Assembly: GCA_905250885.1 (NCBI GenBank)
Contig: CAJNOQ010000181.1
Coordinates: 1-64,000, forward strand
DNA: 64,000 nt
DNA from: Didymodactylos carnosus
Lineage: Eukaryota > Rotifera > Eurotatoria > Philodinida > Philodinidae
Reading direction: 5' to 3'
The notes under the pieces are model-generated. The model made no database searches and had not been told where the DNA came from. It saw only the letters and a program-made list of their open reading frames with translations. The position numbers were made by a program, and so were the translations under genes. Positions 24,787-37,062 of this stretch are shown one piece after another (position 1 is the first letter of the stretch; every line of letters starts with the position of its first letter).

Positions 24787-25646
24787 GCTTCATTTAAAAT
24801 CAATCCAGTTTTATAGAGCACATCAAGTTAGATAAGAAACTGTCTTTTCTCACTTCATAGCTGATGCAAAACCCGAGAAAAATGAGTTTTACTCTTCCAG
24901 CAAAATGATCGGATTGTGGCGCCACTCTCAGTGCAAATTGATCAATATCGCGATGAATTTTACAACATGTTTTCTCTTTTTTCAATAAACCGCTTAAGGT
25001 TATTATTATAGAGTGGGACATGAACTATATTCTCGACAACTTTGAAGAATGTTCCATGTAAGGTTCACGAGATATTCAACTTTTAAAAATGAAGTATGTT
25101 TGAGTTTTATCTCAGTATTTTAAACTTAAGTTTGAAGTTTTTATTATCAGAATCGAATTGGGTTCTGATAAAAACAACTTCCTGTAGACTTTCTTGCATT
25201 TCAGTTCGATTATGACCATAAAAATCCTCTTTTTCAAATTTTTATATGGTAGCTTAGGCCGCCGTTAGTATGGTGCCACCATCATTAGTAGCTAACTGGC
25301 CATTGTTCTTTTTTTCTAACAGTTTTGTATGGTAGTTATGAGATATGGAAAAGTTGAATATCTCGTGAACCTTACATGGAACATTCTTCAAAGTTGTCGA
25401 GAATATAGTTCATGTCCCACTCTATAATAATAACCTTAAGCGGTTTATTGAAAAAAGAGAAAACATGTTGTAAAATTCATCGCGATATTGATCAATTTGC
25501 ACTGAGAGTGGCGCCACAATCCGATCATTTTGCTGGAAGAGTAAAACTCATTTTTCTCGGGTTTTGCATCAGCTATGAAGTGAGAAAAGACAGTTTCTTA
25601 TCTAACTTGATGTGTTCTATAAAATTAGATTGGTTTTAAACGAAGC
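24787..25646. mobile_element. Foldback element (family 2), about 860 bp
   Basis: The arms 24787-25085 and 25348-25646 are inverted copies so similar that they encode the same 70-plus-residue frame on opposite strands. Ends read GCTTCATTTAAA and TTTAAACGAAGC. The central 260 bp (25086-25347) is unique and carries GTTCTGATAAAAACAACTTC. No transposase is present. Near-identity of the arms points to a recent insertion or to arm homogenisation. Confidence 0.85.
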
Positions 25647-25984
25647 AGAAAAAGTTGATGTAATGATGGGATACTTCAGATGAATTTGCTCAACTACCTT
25701 TTGCACTTTGGAACTGGAGTTTGAGGTTAAAAATTTCAGAATACTAGATTTTATAAATAGGCTAATTTTAATGAAACTTTCAATAAAAACAAAAATTTTT
25801 TAAATTTCGCATAATTTATAGTCTCAAAATCATTTTTTCTGATTCTCCAAGCAAAACTGCGCATCCCCCGAATAATTGGAATTTTTTTGTTTTTTCGAGT
25901 GATAAATGATTATAAAATCAGCTTTTTCACAATACCACTATGAACAAAAAAGTTCATACAGTTTTACACCCCCCTAATATTTGT

Positions 25985-26800
25985 CCCCTATTTGCGGCCC
26001 TGATCAGGGAATCTGTCTTTTGCCATTCCGTGCTCCCGAAATCGTCTGACCACTTAGCGTTCTACTTTGCCTACGTAGCCGACAGTACATTCTGAGCACC
26101 TGACAGAGTATACAACATCCGATTCTAGATGTTTTGGAGTTAAGTCTTCAATTTGAAAATAAGTTTGTACACTTCATGAAGGCTTCAATATACAACGAAG
26201 GTCAGCCTCAGGCAGGCATGGGCGAGTCCGGGGGGTACTGAGTCCGAGTCCTTGCAAGTTCAAACCGAGTCCAAGTCCTTAAAAGTTCAAGCCGAGTCCA
26301 TTTCGAGTCCGGTAATCTTTTAGATTCTTTTTGATGAAGGTGGTTTATATTTTAATTTGCTGAGCCCTGGATAAATATTTGATTTTTCGAAAATAAGGGT
26401 ACGTTCTATGTCCGTCTCCTGAACAAAATTTTCAATTTCATGTGAAACAGTAGGTGTTGTTATTGCGCTTTTCATTTTTCTCTGCTCATTTGTGTTAAAG
26501 GTTGAATAAATCGGATTCGAAATACAAAAACTCGAGTCCGAGTCCTTCAAAAAAATCTTCAGTCCGAGTCCGCCAAAAAATCTTCCAGTCCGGACTCGGA
26601 CTCGCCCATACCTGGCCTCAGGGCGTATTTTCCTTGCAGAATGACGTAACCGTGTTTTGAGTACATCTGTCTATCTTTCAGCATACAGTAACTCAACATA
26701 AATATGTTTTTTGTTTTCATTGTCTAGGGCTTTAGAGGTAACTTTACCCTTACAATTACTTTTTTCTAACCATTTACTGAGTCCTATACCGATATGTGTA
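25985..26800 (-). mobile_element. Penelope-like retroelement fossil with GIY-YIG-like end
   Basis: Read on the minus strand, the region near 25995-26130 shows the pattern of the GIY-YIG endonuclease found at the C-terminus of Penelope-like elements: VVYSVRC, a second Cys pair member, GYVGK, then RRFREHG. A piece further 5' (about 26623-26800) also reads as protein-like. The copy is broken and old, with several breaks. A hAT MITE sits inside it, and a piggyBac remnant abuts its 5' side. Boundaries are approximate and the family call is from the motif spacing alone. Confidence 0.5.
26213..26614. mobile_element. hAT-type MITE with perfect 8-bp target duplication
   Basis: The 402-bp element begins CAGGCATGGGCGAGTCC and ends GGACTCGCCCATACCTG, an inverted pair with one mismatch. 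It is flanked by identical 8-mers GCCTCAGG at 26205-26212 and 26615-26622. Eight-base duplications and CAGG-type ends are the hallmark of hAT transposons. The interior is rich in repeats of GAGTCCGAGTCC near both ends. A 76-codon minus-strand frame inside has no clear domain. Confidence 0.9.
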
Positions 26801-28089
26801 TTAACCTTTTGAGGATGGATGGGTCATTTTTGACCCACCTATTTATCAGTAGAGAAAAAGTGTTTAGTTCACATTAAACGATTAAATATGTAAGGTCATT
26901 AAGGTCATAAACAACTACATTTGTCATCTCATACTTTTCTTTTCTTTCTCTCCTTCTCTCATATAAATTCTTTTTAAATATCCATTGTTCTTGCTACTAA
27001 GGTACAGTGACGTCATAATTTCTCTCTTCTCTTCCGATCTTTTGTTTTCTGAGAATATTCTCATTCTCTATTGGATGTATATATATACACTAGTTCTCAT
27101 TGATGAATTTAGGTTGCTCTTGAATTTGGAAAGCATATCATTTCTCTTTCAAACTTGTACTATTTATTTCTTAATACTCTTTTTACAATTAAAACTCAAG
27201 AAATGGAATTCTATGGAAATAATGAAGTCGACGACGAGTCCTGTGGACACCAGCGAGAGTGACTTCGATTTCGATTATGATGACCCAGTCGATAACTTAG
27301 ATGAGCTTGAAGTTTCTGATGAAAATTCGGATATGTATACAGAGGAGCTGAATTCAATGAATGAAAGTCATATCACGGATGGCGGCTTTACCTCAATCTC
27401 TCTCTCAAAGAGCTAACTCCAGTTGCAGTCTTTAGAACCTTTTTTATTGAAGAAATTTTAAATTTGATTACTGATCAAATAAAACAAACATTTATGGAAA
27501 AGAAAAGAAACGAAGTAATAGTCAGAGAAAAACCAGTAACTGGAAGGATATGAGCAAAAAAGAGATTGAATCGTTTCTCGGATTGATTATTCTAATGGGT
27601 ATCAATGACTTGCCGAATATAAAACTTTATTGGAGTAAGGATATGGTATTCCATAATACATTTATCTCTTCGATCATGTCACGAGATCGTTTTCTTCAAA
27701 TTTTTTATCATTTACATTTGGCTGATAGTTCATTCGAACCAAAACGAGATTCTAAAAACTACAGTAAAATTTACAAAGTTCAGAATTTTACTGAAATTCT
27801 ACGCAGGAATTTTCAGAACAATTATAACTTTGGCCGTTATGGTACAATCGACGAAAGTATGATAAAATTCAAGGGAAGATCAAGTCTCAAGCAATATTTT
27901 CCCCTAAAACCAATAAAACGAGGTTGTAAAGTTTGGTGCTCATGTGATTCAATCTCTGGTTATTTATTCTAGTCCCCTTCTAGATTTCTTTTATCATAAG
28001 ATTTTTATGTAGCTATCTTGAGTTAAAATAAAATAAAACGGTTGAAAAATGCTTTTTCCATTAAAAAAAATCCGTCCTCAAAGGGTTAA
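26801..28089 (+). mobile_element. piggyBac-family transposon remnant, TTAA-bounded
   Basis: The element starts TTAACCTTTTGAGGATGGAT (26801) and ends ATCCGTCCTCAAAGGGTTAA (28089). This is an inverted terminal repeat with TTAA at both ends, the piggyBac target site. After the left end a small palindrome GGGTCATTTTTGACCC follows. At 1289 bp it is about half the size of an autonomous piggyBac element; the interior holds the N-terminal part of a transposase gene only. Confidence 0.9.
27213..27972 (+). pseudogene. Truncated, frameshifted piggyBac transposase
   Basis: An acidic N-terminal segment starts at ATG 27213 and runs to a stop at 27416 (Asp/Glu-rich, as in piggyBac proteins). The middle (27417-27550) is readable only in another frame. 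A 140-codon frame (27550-27972) then matches the DDE_Tnp_1_7 family: KKEIESFLGLIILMGI, LYWSKD, MSRDRFLQIFYHLHLAD, and TIDESMIKFKGR with the first catalytic Asp. It stops at CDSISGYLF. The second and third catalytic Asp and the C-terminal zinc-binding tail are absent, so it cannot transpose itself; mobilisation in trans is conceivable. Confidence 0.85.
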
Positions 28090-28662
28090 TAAACGTTTTA
28101 GATATCAATTTAGCTTAGCAAGACAGTTAATTTCTTGGAACTTCGCATCTAATAATTTATGAGTGGAACAGATTGCGAGTGACCTTTGAATCATCAAGAA
28201 TTAGATCTATCGTGTATGTTAGGTGTTACGGGTAGCTTAGTAAAAAATCTACGACTGTGAGTTTTAGAACCGTTTTTGTGTCATGTATGAAGTTTTATAC
28301 AACAGTTTCAGAACGGAGATTACGTCCGGAAAATCAAAGACCTCGGAGTCTAACTATAAGCATCAAATATTTAGACCTCTTACTCATAATTAATATAACT
28401 TGCGATTCTCAGGTAGAGATAACTATTTTCAGATAAGATAGTTATTTTTATTTCTTTTCTACTCGAATAAGATAGTAAAATGTTGAGAGAACCAATAAAA
28501 GCAATCGTTTTGCTAAAGTCATCTCTATCAGTCAAGTGATCAAATTAATGTATATATAACATTATCAAATATTGTATTATGATTTTTTATTTCTCTAACA
28601 ACGAACGTACAATTTATAAACACATAATTAAACATTATAAAAGTCTAATCGAACACATAGGA

Positions 28663-31600
28663 TCAGGTAATAGTTACAGTTAATAACGGTTCGTTCATAT
28701 TCATCATCATCTCGTATTTCGACTTAGTATAATGTTTGGTATTCAATTTCTTCGAAATAGTTTTTGAATTTGATTGTACATCGTCGTCATTTCGCTCATT
28801 GCCATTTTGTTTGTGATTTTCATCATCTGTGCTAAATTCCTTTATATTCTGAATATTACTTCTTCTCATAGTGCTCGATCGTTTTACAATATATTTTGAT
28901 TTCCAGTTATGATGTTTTAGACGACGTTTATTCAAACCATAATAGTCTGTATTGAAATGTTGTTGTTGTGGCAACAGTGATATAAAATCTTGTTCAATAT
29001 CGTCGCCATTACTTTCTTTTGAACTTTCAATATTATCATAAATATGATCACTTTTTTCATCTACAATTTGTTTTTTATTAGAAGAATCTGTTTCATTTAA
29101 ATGAATACCACGTAATCGTAAACGTTGACGAAATAATTCTTCTTGTAATGCAATTGTATGTTGTAAATTTGATGGTCGAGTATACATGACTGATGATGCA
29201 TTCAATACACGTTCTAAATTTTCAATTTCATCCGAATAAAAACTTTGTAAACTTTCAGCCGTATTATAGGCACTTGAACCACTTTCATTTTGTTTTTGTG
29301 AATTAGATGATGTCGATGAATGAGTAGAAGATAGTGAACGATCAGTTATAGATACGGGAGACGTAATAGATTCATCTAGTGTAGCAGGATTGACACTTTG
29401 TTCACAATAATCAGATTGCAATACATAATATTTTGGATCTTCCTAAACAGAAAATCAAATTATACTAATCTATTACTATCACCAAACCATTCTTTAGTTA
29501 CCTCATTGTGTTCAGCAAGTGATTCTAGCTGAAGATTATTAACTTGAGTGTCTTTGTTACCTAACGCAATTTGGAGTTCCATGAAATATTTAACAATTGC
29601 TTGTTCATCCATATGAAGTGGAGTATGACAATTTTCACAATATATGATTTTTCTCTCACTAAAAAAGTTTTAAAAAATTGTCAAATATATTCAGAAGTAG
29701 TTAAGAGTCTGCCTACATATCATCCGTTTGCACACATTTGCTTTTTGTATTATTTATTATTGGTTGAATGTTCTTCTGTTGTTTGTGTAACGATATATGA
29801 GTTTCTGATTCATCTTTAATATTGTTTTCAAGCTAAAATCAGCAAGCTTTTTATTTAGGCTATATTGAAATTGAGAGTTGAGTCCTAATTCTATATGAGT
29901 AAATTCGCAGAGAGCACGGCGTTCCATTCTTTATGTTTAACACATATGATCACATCTGTCATGAAGAGAGTTGCCACATATTAATCTCTCACGTTTCATT
30001 AAATTGTTTTTGCGCCTATTTTGTGAAGAATCATTAATTTGATAAACTGGTGAGTTTTGGTACTAGACAAACAGTTAACTACAAATCTCGTGGAAAATAA
30101 TCTTGGTGGCGCACATCTCCAAATCAGATCTATGCATATTTGGAGGCATAGAGTCGAACTCACTAATAAAATCATGTTCTTCATATAGACTATTTTACAA
30201 GTGTATATTACAAAACAATCACTTTCAGTATAATACTATAAATTATTTAGACGATATAGAGGCTTCTGGCTACGATTTATTGATATTAACTCTCCACGAA
30301 AAACTGTAATAATAAACGACGAAAAACTTTGATTGAGCGATATTGTTTTTTTTTAACAAGAATATTGAAATGTACTCAACTATCTTATACTACATGTATA
30401 AATAGATCATAGAGATTTAATGTAAACAGAAGGAAGTACGTCTTAACTATTAACTCATTGTTCATTGATAAACAATTATTATTATTTAGTTGACTTTTGT
30501 TTTCGAAAAATGCATAGAGTATGAGAACTAAACTACTATCGGTACCAAAATTCAAGGCACTCGGTTGTTTTTCGAATAACTCCTAAAAGATAAAAGATAG
30601 GGAGTTGGGATTTTCAACAATCGAAAGAAGACAGTTTAATCTATGTTTTCATAAGTAAAACCCTTTTCCGAAACCATTCGTAAGATCGGTTTTTGTAGGA
30701 GATCTTTGGAAACTGAGAACTATCAGTTTTTTTCCATAAATAGATAGTCCAAAGAGTACTCTCCAAAATGCAAACTAAGTGAACTCTCCTAAGTCCAACT
30801 AAGCAAACTCTCCACTAAACGAAGTTTTCCCGGTTCAGGTGTGGCATCGGATTTCCTGAGAGTCCCAGGATCAATATTTCTTTAGGTGTGGCAATTTCGA
30901 AAATAATGGAAACATAGGGGATCAACCACGTTGAATCTCGCGGCAATATTTCTTTTTCAGAAAACCTCCAAAAATCTAGTGAAAATCTATATTAGGTGGG
31001 ATAACCCATTTTTGCCTATTTTCGAGTATAATTAAAAAATTCATAATCCAATCAAGAACCATCGAAATTACATCAAAATATCAAGATGTACTCTGTTTTA
31101 CCTGCTCAATACGATTTTTTACTTGAGAATAATAAAAAAGATTGTTATACTTCGGAAGATTTCTAGAAAACCTTTACCACACCTAAAGAAGTACTGATCC
31201 TGGAACTGTCAAGAAATCCGATGCCACATCTCAATCGGGAAAACTTCACTTAGTGGACAGTTCGCTTAGTTTGCATTTTGGAGAGTACTCTTTGGACTAT
31301 CTATTTATGGAAAAAAACTGATAGTTCTCAGTTTCCAAAGATCTCCTACAAAAACCGATCTTACGAATGGTTTCGGAAAAGGGTTTTACTTATGAAAACA
31401 TAGATTAAACTGTCCTCTTTCGATTGTTGAAAATCGCAACTCCCTATCTTTTATCTTTTAGGAGTTATTCGAAAAACAACCGAGTGCCTTGAATTTTGGC
31501 GCCGATAGTAGTTCAGCCCACTTCATATATTTAATGATTTAGTGTGACATTTTGGTTCTTCTATATTCCATGGTGCACATCTGCTCATTCACATATAATA

Positions 31601-33718
31601 ACAATTTTTATTTATTTTTATCTAAGCAAAATAATAAGTTTACTCTCATATAAAACACACCTGCTTATTTTTGTATCTCTGTCTATATGTACAAAAGTGA
31701 ATCATACGACAGAACGTTGATGTCTGCCGGCCAATGTCACATGTATTCTATCCATTCATAGTACGATGACAATACATACAATAAGCTCAACAACTCCTAT
31801 CATGGTCAAGTATATTAATATCATCTTAATCTTGCATCAAGTACACTCAATGACACTTGACATTCGACAAGATGCAGTAGTAGCTCAATTATCAAATATA
31901 TATTGAATTTTTTACAAACGTATAGCTCAACTATGATTTGTCTCAATTTATAAATCAAAATTGAAAAAAAAATATGAAACTTCTAACCTTGTTTTTATCC
32001 TATAATCTGATAAAACCTCTCAAATTGTAAAATAGAATGAATCCAACAGAATACAAATTAGTAACATTGGTCAAAATAATATATAAAGTCTGATAAAATT
32101 TTCCCTTCTTCTTTAACATGTAATAATTTAAACTTTTCATGAGACCATACCAATAGCCGTGTAACTTAACAACGCAACGTAATAATTTTCAGAATTCACT
32201 AATTCTTACTAAGGTCTCTTGTACAAGTATACCAATCAAATTTGAACTGAGAATTATGCAGTAGATAGAAATAAACCATTACAAATGAGTTAGTTCTCTA
32301 TTGTTCTCTATTGTTTTCTATCTCAGCTGGATAAGAGTCTCAATCAGCGTTGATTAATTATTTTTTTTTATGTTTTCAGCACCCATCCTAAGACATCGAG
32401 ATATCATTAAGAAAAGCTTATATATGAGAGATAAACACACAAAAACAGCTTTCGGTCTTTGTCATAAAAATAACAAGTCGAGACTAATTATGAAATTACT
32501 TTTTACATTTGATATTTACCATTTTGCCTTTCTTTTGTTCATATAATGTGTAATGACTACTCAATAACTAAAATACTCATATTTTTCATCTTGCGAACAA
32601 CAATACAGCAAAAAATTAATTTTTAGTAAAGAACAAGTGTTTTATGAATCTTACTATCTCTCACACCGTACATTATTCCATCTTATTAGAAAACGTCACG
32701 TTCTACTTTGTACCAAACATTCATATACTCGTTAAGAAAAATAAGATGAGAAGAAATTACAAGATTAATTAATGTCTCCTATTGTATGTGAGCTTTTTGT
32801 CTTGAAAAGAATTTGTTGTAATTTACCGTTTGAATACTGCCGGTTTGTGTTTTAAAAAATGATCGAAGAAAAATTATGAAAAAAAAGTGAGAATTATATA
32901 TTAATGACAGTTCAATTTAGTTGAACGAGAATGTAACTCTGTTTCAAATCAAACATTTTCATCGTCTCTTTGAAATTGTCATAATAGTTACAATCTTATC
33001 CTATTGCTCTTACTTTTAGCTTGCACACAATAATGTGAAAAAGAAGAAAGTATTCAAATTTAGCTGTCTTGCATGCTGTCATTTCGAAGTACACTCTCAA
33101 ATGAAAATATAGTTGTCATCAAATGATAACAACCTATGAATTCTAATCGTTTTGATATCTAAGATTGTTGTAATTATCATAATGATAGATGTGAATTTTT
33201 AACACGAAATTTAATCGGACAAGTGCACGCTATTTCTTACCTTTCTTGTATATTTCAATGTTGAATGCTTATAAATAATATGTTGTAATTTTTTTGATTT
33301 ATGTTGTAATTCATTATACAATGTACCAATACGTTTTAATAATTCTTTTTCTTTACGATTAAAACGTAGTTCTAATTGATCAATAAATAATTTTAAATCG
33401 ATAATTGTTTGACTTTTTTCATCTAAAATTTTTTTAAATTCATGTGTTGCTGTTGTTGTTGTTTCATTACGTATATTATGTTGATGTTCATGTAATGGTA
33501 TTGATTCTCCTTTACGAGCTAGAATTGGTGAAGAAGAACTATTATTTGTATGTTGTTTTGGTATCGATTGTTTTGTTTGTTGATAACGATGATTATTATT
33601 TTTTACATTTTCGTTTGGTGTTAGATTTGCATGATAAACCGTACGAGTTAATTGACTGAACATGCTCAAGATATAAGTTAGATTTGTAAATTTCAATGGT
33701 TTATAGACGTATTGTTGT
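28663..33718 (-). CDS. Unrecognised coiled-coil protein (5' end open)
   Basis: Four exons join in frame to at least 509 aa: 33241-33718, 29717-29832, 29502-29658 and 28663-29442. The third intron boundary pair encloses a 3.4-kb intron (29833-33240), much longer than any other in the window. Exon 33241-33718 has an Asn/Gln/Ser-rich first part and then a leucine-heptad coiled coil (LFIDQLELRFNRKEKELL). Downstream are a Cys pair in IYCENCHTPLH, a segment ENLERVLNASSVMYTRPSNL followed by QHTIALQEELFRQRL, and an acidic/basic low-complexity tail ending LLTVTIT. The first listed exon begins at an acceptor (TTTACTTTAG), so at least one upstream exon exists or translation begins at Met 33663. I do not recognise the family. 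A cytoskeletal or scaffold role would be a guess from the coiled coil. Confidence 0.75.
30531..31513. mobile_element. Large foldback element (family 1), inside an intron
   Basis: The element lies in the long intron of the coiled-coil gene. Ends are AACTACTATCGGTACCAAAAT and the inverted ATTTTGGCGCCGATAGTAGTT. The arms (about 430 and 380 bp) are nearly identical inverted copies, sharing AAGATAAAAGATAGGGAGTT and TCCTACAAAAACCGATCTTA in inverse. The loop lies near 30965-31135. The ACTACTATC terminus is shared with the 22292-23490 element, so the two belong to one family with different interiors. Confidence 0.85.
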
Positions 33719-36700
33719 CTAAAGTAAATAAAAATAACTTTTTAGATCATCTTGATTTCTTTACATCACCAACATTAAAGATGTTTTAGTTATTCATTTC
33801 AATGTCATATATTATTGTTTTAAGGCATGTAGTTTAAACAAAATAATGTCATCGAGGAAAAACTACAAATTTAGAATAATATTTTCACATTGTCATAAGC
33901 AATTTCAACGATATGTCTGTACAATATCTCATTTTTTGTTGAATAGAAGGGATTAATTTATTAAATTATAGTTCAATAATTTGTAATATGTTTTCATAAA
34001 GAAATGTGCTTGTGTTTTCTCAAGGAATTAAAGTCATACCTAATACTAACTCTTCTCTTTCTCTCTCTCTCTCTTCCTCTCTTACCAAAAGGGAAGCCTA
34101 TATTGCCTAATCATTTCAATATTTGAGTTCTCAAAATTTGGAATGTGTAGTCTGTAAATAAATATTAATCTTATTCCTACTTATAATCAATCAGGTCATT
34201 CAACAGTATTTTTACACAATACATTATGTCAATCATTCGAATGATTGCCTAACATACACATATATATCTGTACATGTACATCCCGAGTTAAGGTTAATAC
34301 TTTTCGAGAGAAAGAAAGTTTTATTGAACAAATAATTTGTCTATTGAATATCTTGACCTGAACAGATAAGAATTTCGATTTACAGATTATATTGGCTTTA
34401 CACTATAAATTTGAACATATTCTATATGTTACAGATATTCATATTTAAACTGAATTATACTCATATATGCAAAAGAAAGAAAAAATAGTGCACGATTGTT
34501 AAAATTATCATATAGAATTTGTGAATTAAATTTCTATCCATCTTACAGGCTGTACATTAGGATAAATCTGTTTTAACTCATAAGCAGGGAGTCAGAATTT
34601 TTTGCATTATCTGCGATAGCTGTGAAAAAATTGAAAATCAAGACCATTATGAAAAACTGATCTTATGTCTTTTTTTGAAATATGTGCCGTGGCATGCATT
34701 GCCTATAAGTTATAGTGGCAAAAAAAGTTATATGTGTTTTGCAAAACTCTCAGTAACAATAGAAGAAACGTATAGGATCCAAATCTTCTATGGAGAAACC
34801 TGTTAAGTATTCAATGAGCATATCCCAACAGACCTATCCGTATTTTCTGAAATTGACTTTTAATTGTCTGTGGGTATATACATAGTTCTCTATCTGTCGA
34901 GGGTTTTGAACCATTCTATCATTCCAGGTTTTCTCGTACGACGTATAATTGAATTTTGTACATGCAAATTTAAGTAACGTGATATTCTAAAGTTTTACTT
35001 ACATGTTGTTTTTTCATATCTATTTTGAAATCTTCTTAACTCAACAACAACAGATGAACAAGTGTAAGAAAAAAAAATGTGCACATGGAACTCAAAGCTC
35101 TTGTGTCGAATTGTTTTAGTGTATGTATATATATACACACATAGTTAGTTACTGGGAGAGTAAAAGTTATGAACGATGAATATATACAGAAAGAAATTCA
35201 AAGCGTTAATTTTCTCTCGTTTTCTTCTTTTTTTTTATTTGAATCATACTATATTTTTTTTTCTTTCTATATGCATATTTATATATGTTTTGTACAATAT
35301 GTGTGAGTACGCAGACAAAGGCAAATGAAAGTAGGTATAATAAAGAAGGAGAACAATTATATAACTTATTCATACTGACATATCTATACATTTCTTTACA
35401 TTTATTTCCTGTTGTTCAAATTGTTATCGTTACGTGTGCCTATATCATAACAGGTTCAACCACAAAAAACTGATTTTTTTCTTTCGCTTTTTCCTTTTCT
35501 TTTCGAATTAGGAAATAACAATTGATCGATATGTGTACATACATAATGTCATTATACACAAATTGTATCAAGAAATGAGAAAGAAATCAGAGAGATATTT
35601 ACCAGAAAGATTATTTCGTAAATCATCATCCATAGTAGTAGTTAATATTGTTATAGATTTTCTCTCTTTCATAAATGAGTTGATGATGTGCAAAAATAGA
35701 GAGAGACCTAGAGGATATGTCAGTGATGGAAAGTGATTAATTGATTTTAATCAGAGAGTGCAGGTGTCATGAATTCATCTAACGTGAAAATGTATTTTAC
35801 TCTCTTTCGTATGATAGAGGTATCATGATCAATAATCAAGATAATGGTGTACATAGAGGGCATAGGAAATCATCTATGACAATGATTAAAATCTTATAAT
35901 GAAGTTTTATGATCTATGATAATGATTAAAATAACACATAGTCTATTCGTGTTATTTTGTTACAAATTGAAAGTTGAATGACTAATTAATGTGGCATAAT
36001 TGAAGACGTGAAAAATAAACTTTTAGTATAAATTGCCAATATTTTTTTACATTAACGAGTACTTCATAAATTTGAAAACGCCTGTGATATAACTTTCTGA
36101 TGCAAAAAAAAATGTAATCAACCATTCACGTATGTCGAGTCTGGTAAAAATGATGACTTCTTTTTTATTCACTCTTTTAATTGTTACGTTGAATATATAC
36201 ACACACACACACACACATCAAGGTTTATATAAACTCTCATGCATTGATTGCCGATTACATAGTCACAGATGTTGTTTTATATTCTCAAGTTTGATCATTA
36301 ATTTTAGTCTATTTTCACAAACTGAAATATTCAATATTCAATATTCAAATCTCATTTAAGGATACTATATATACTCTGTTAAGTAGCATTCATCGGACCA
36401 TAAGATGATGTAGTAAGTTTTGTAATCGATGATCAAAAACAAATATTTTTATATTATTTGTTAAATATATACATCAACGGTTTACAGATAGACAAACATA
36501 TGTGTGTAATGTGACAAACGCTTAGCGTAACAGTCAGAAAAAAATGGTATTTAGATAAATACATAGATCCCTCTGCCATGCAGAGAGAAACAGCTATTGA
36601 TTCATATCTCTATTATGTACGAAGGTTACAATTACAACTGAAATATACTCAGTATATGTAGGAACTTTACCACTTCTGTGGTTTCAAGAAGAATAAATCG

Positions 36701-37062
36701 ACAAATCAGCAAGATTTCTTAATGGAAAGATTCTAAATCAATAACTATTGATTTGACTGCTGTTTGATTGAAATGTCATACTCAAACATGTTGTACTATA
36801 TTGACTGAATCATATCTTAAGTATTGCAACAGTAAATTGTGGATCTTATTACTTACAGCTGAAATGTTTCTCTAGATATGTATATATATATTGAAATTGT
36901 TAGAAATGGTGAATTGTATTCGTTTATATATGTCCTTGTATGTGCATGTAATTTTATTTTACAAAAGAGACATTATGCAATTCGACAATCACATATAAAT
37001 AGAATAGGCTGAGAAAGGATTTTTTTCAACATGTGAAGATATTTTATAGTTGTATTGAACAA

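Larger units (their letters stand above)
22177..28662. other. Mobile-element cluster with no host gene
   Basis: This 6.5-kb stretch holds foldback elements at 22292-23490 and 24787-25646, a Penelope-like fossil near 25985-26800 interrupted by a hAT MITE (26213-26614), and a TTAA-bounded piggyBac remnant (26801-28089). The spacers 23.5-24.8 kb and 28.1-28.6 kb show nothing recognisable. Confidence 0.6.

Noticed and set aside
24800-25639. Two identical 73-75-residue frames on opposite strands
   Set aside because: They are the mirror arms of a foldback element, not duplicated genes.
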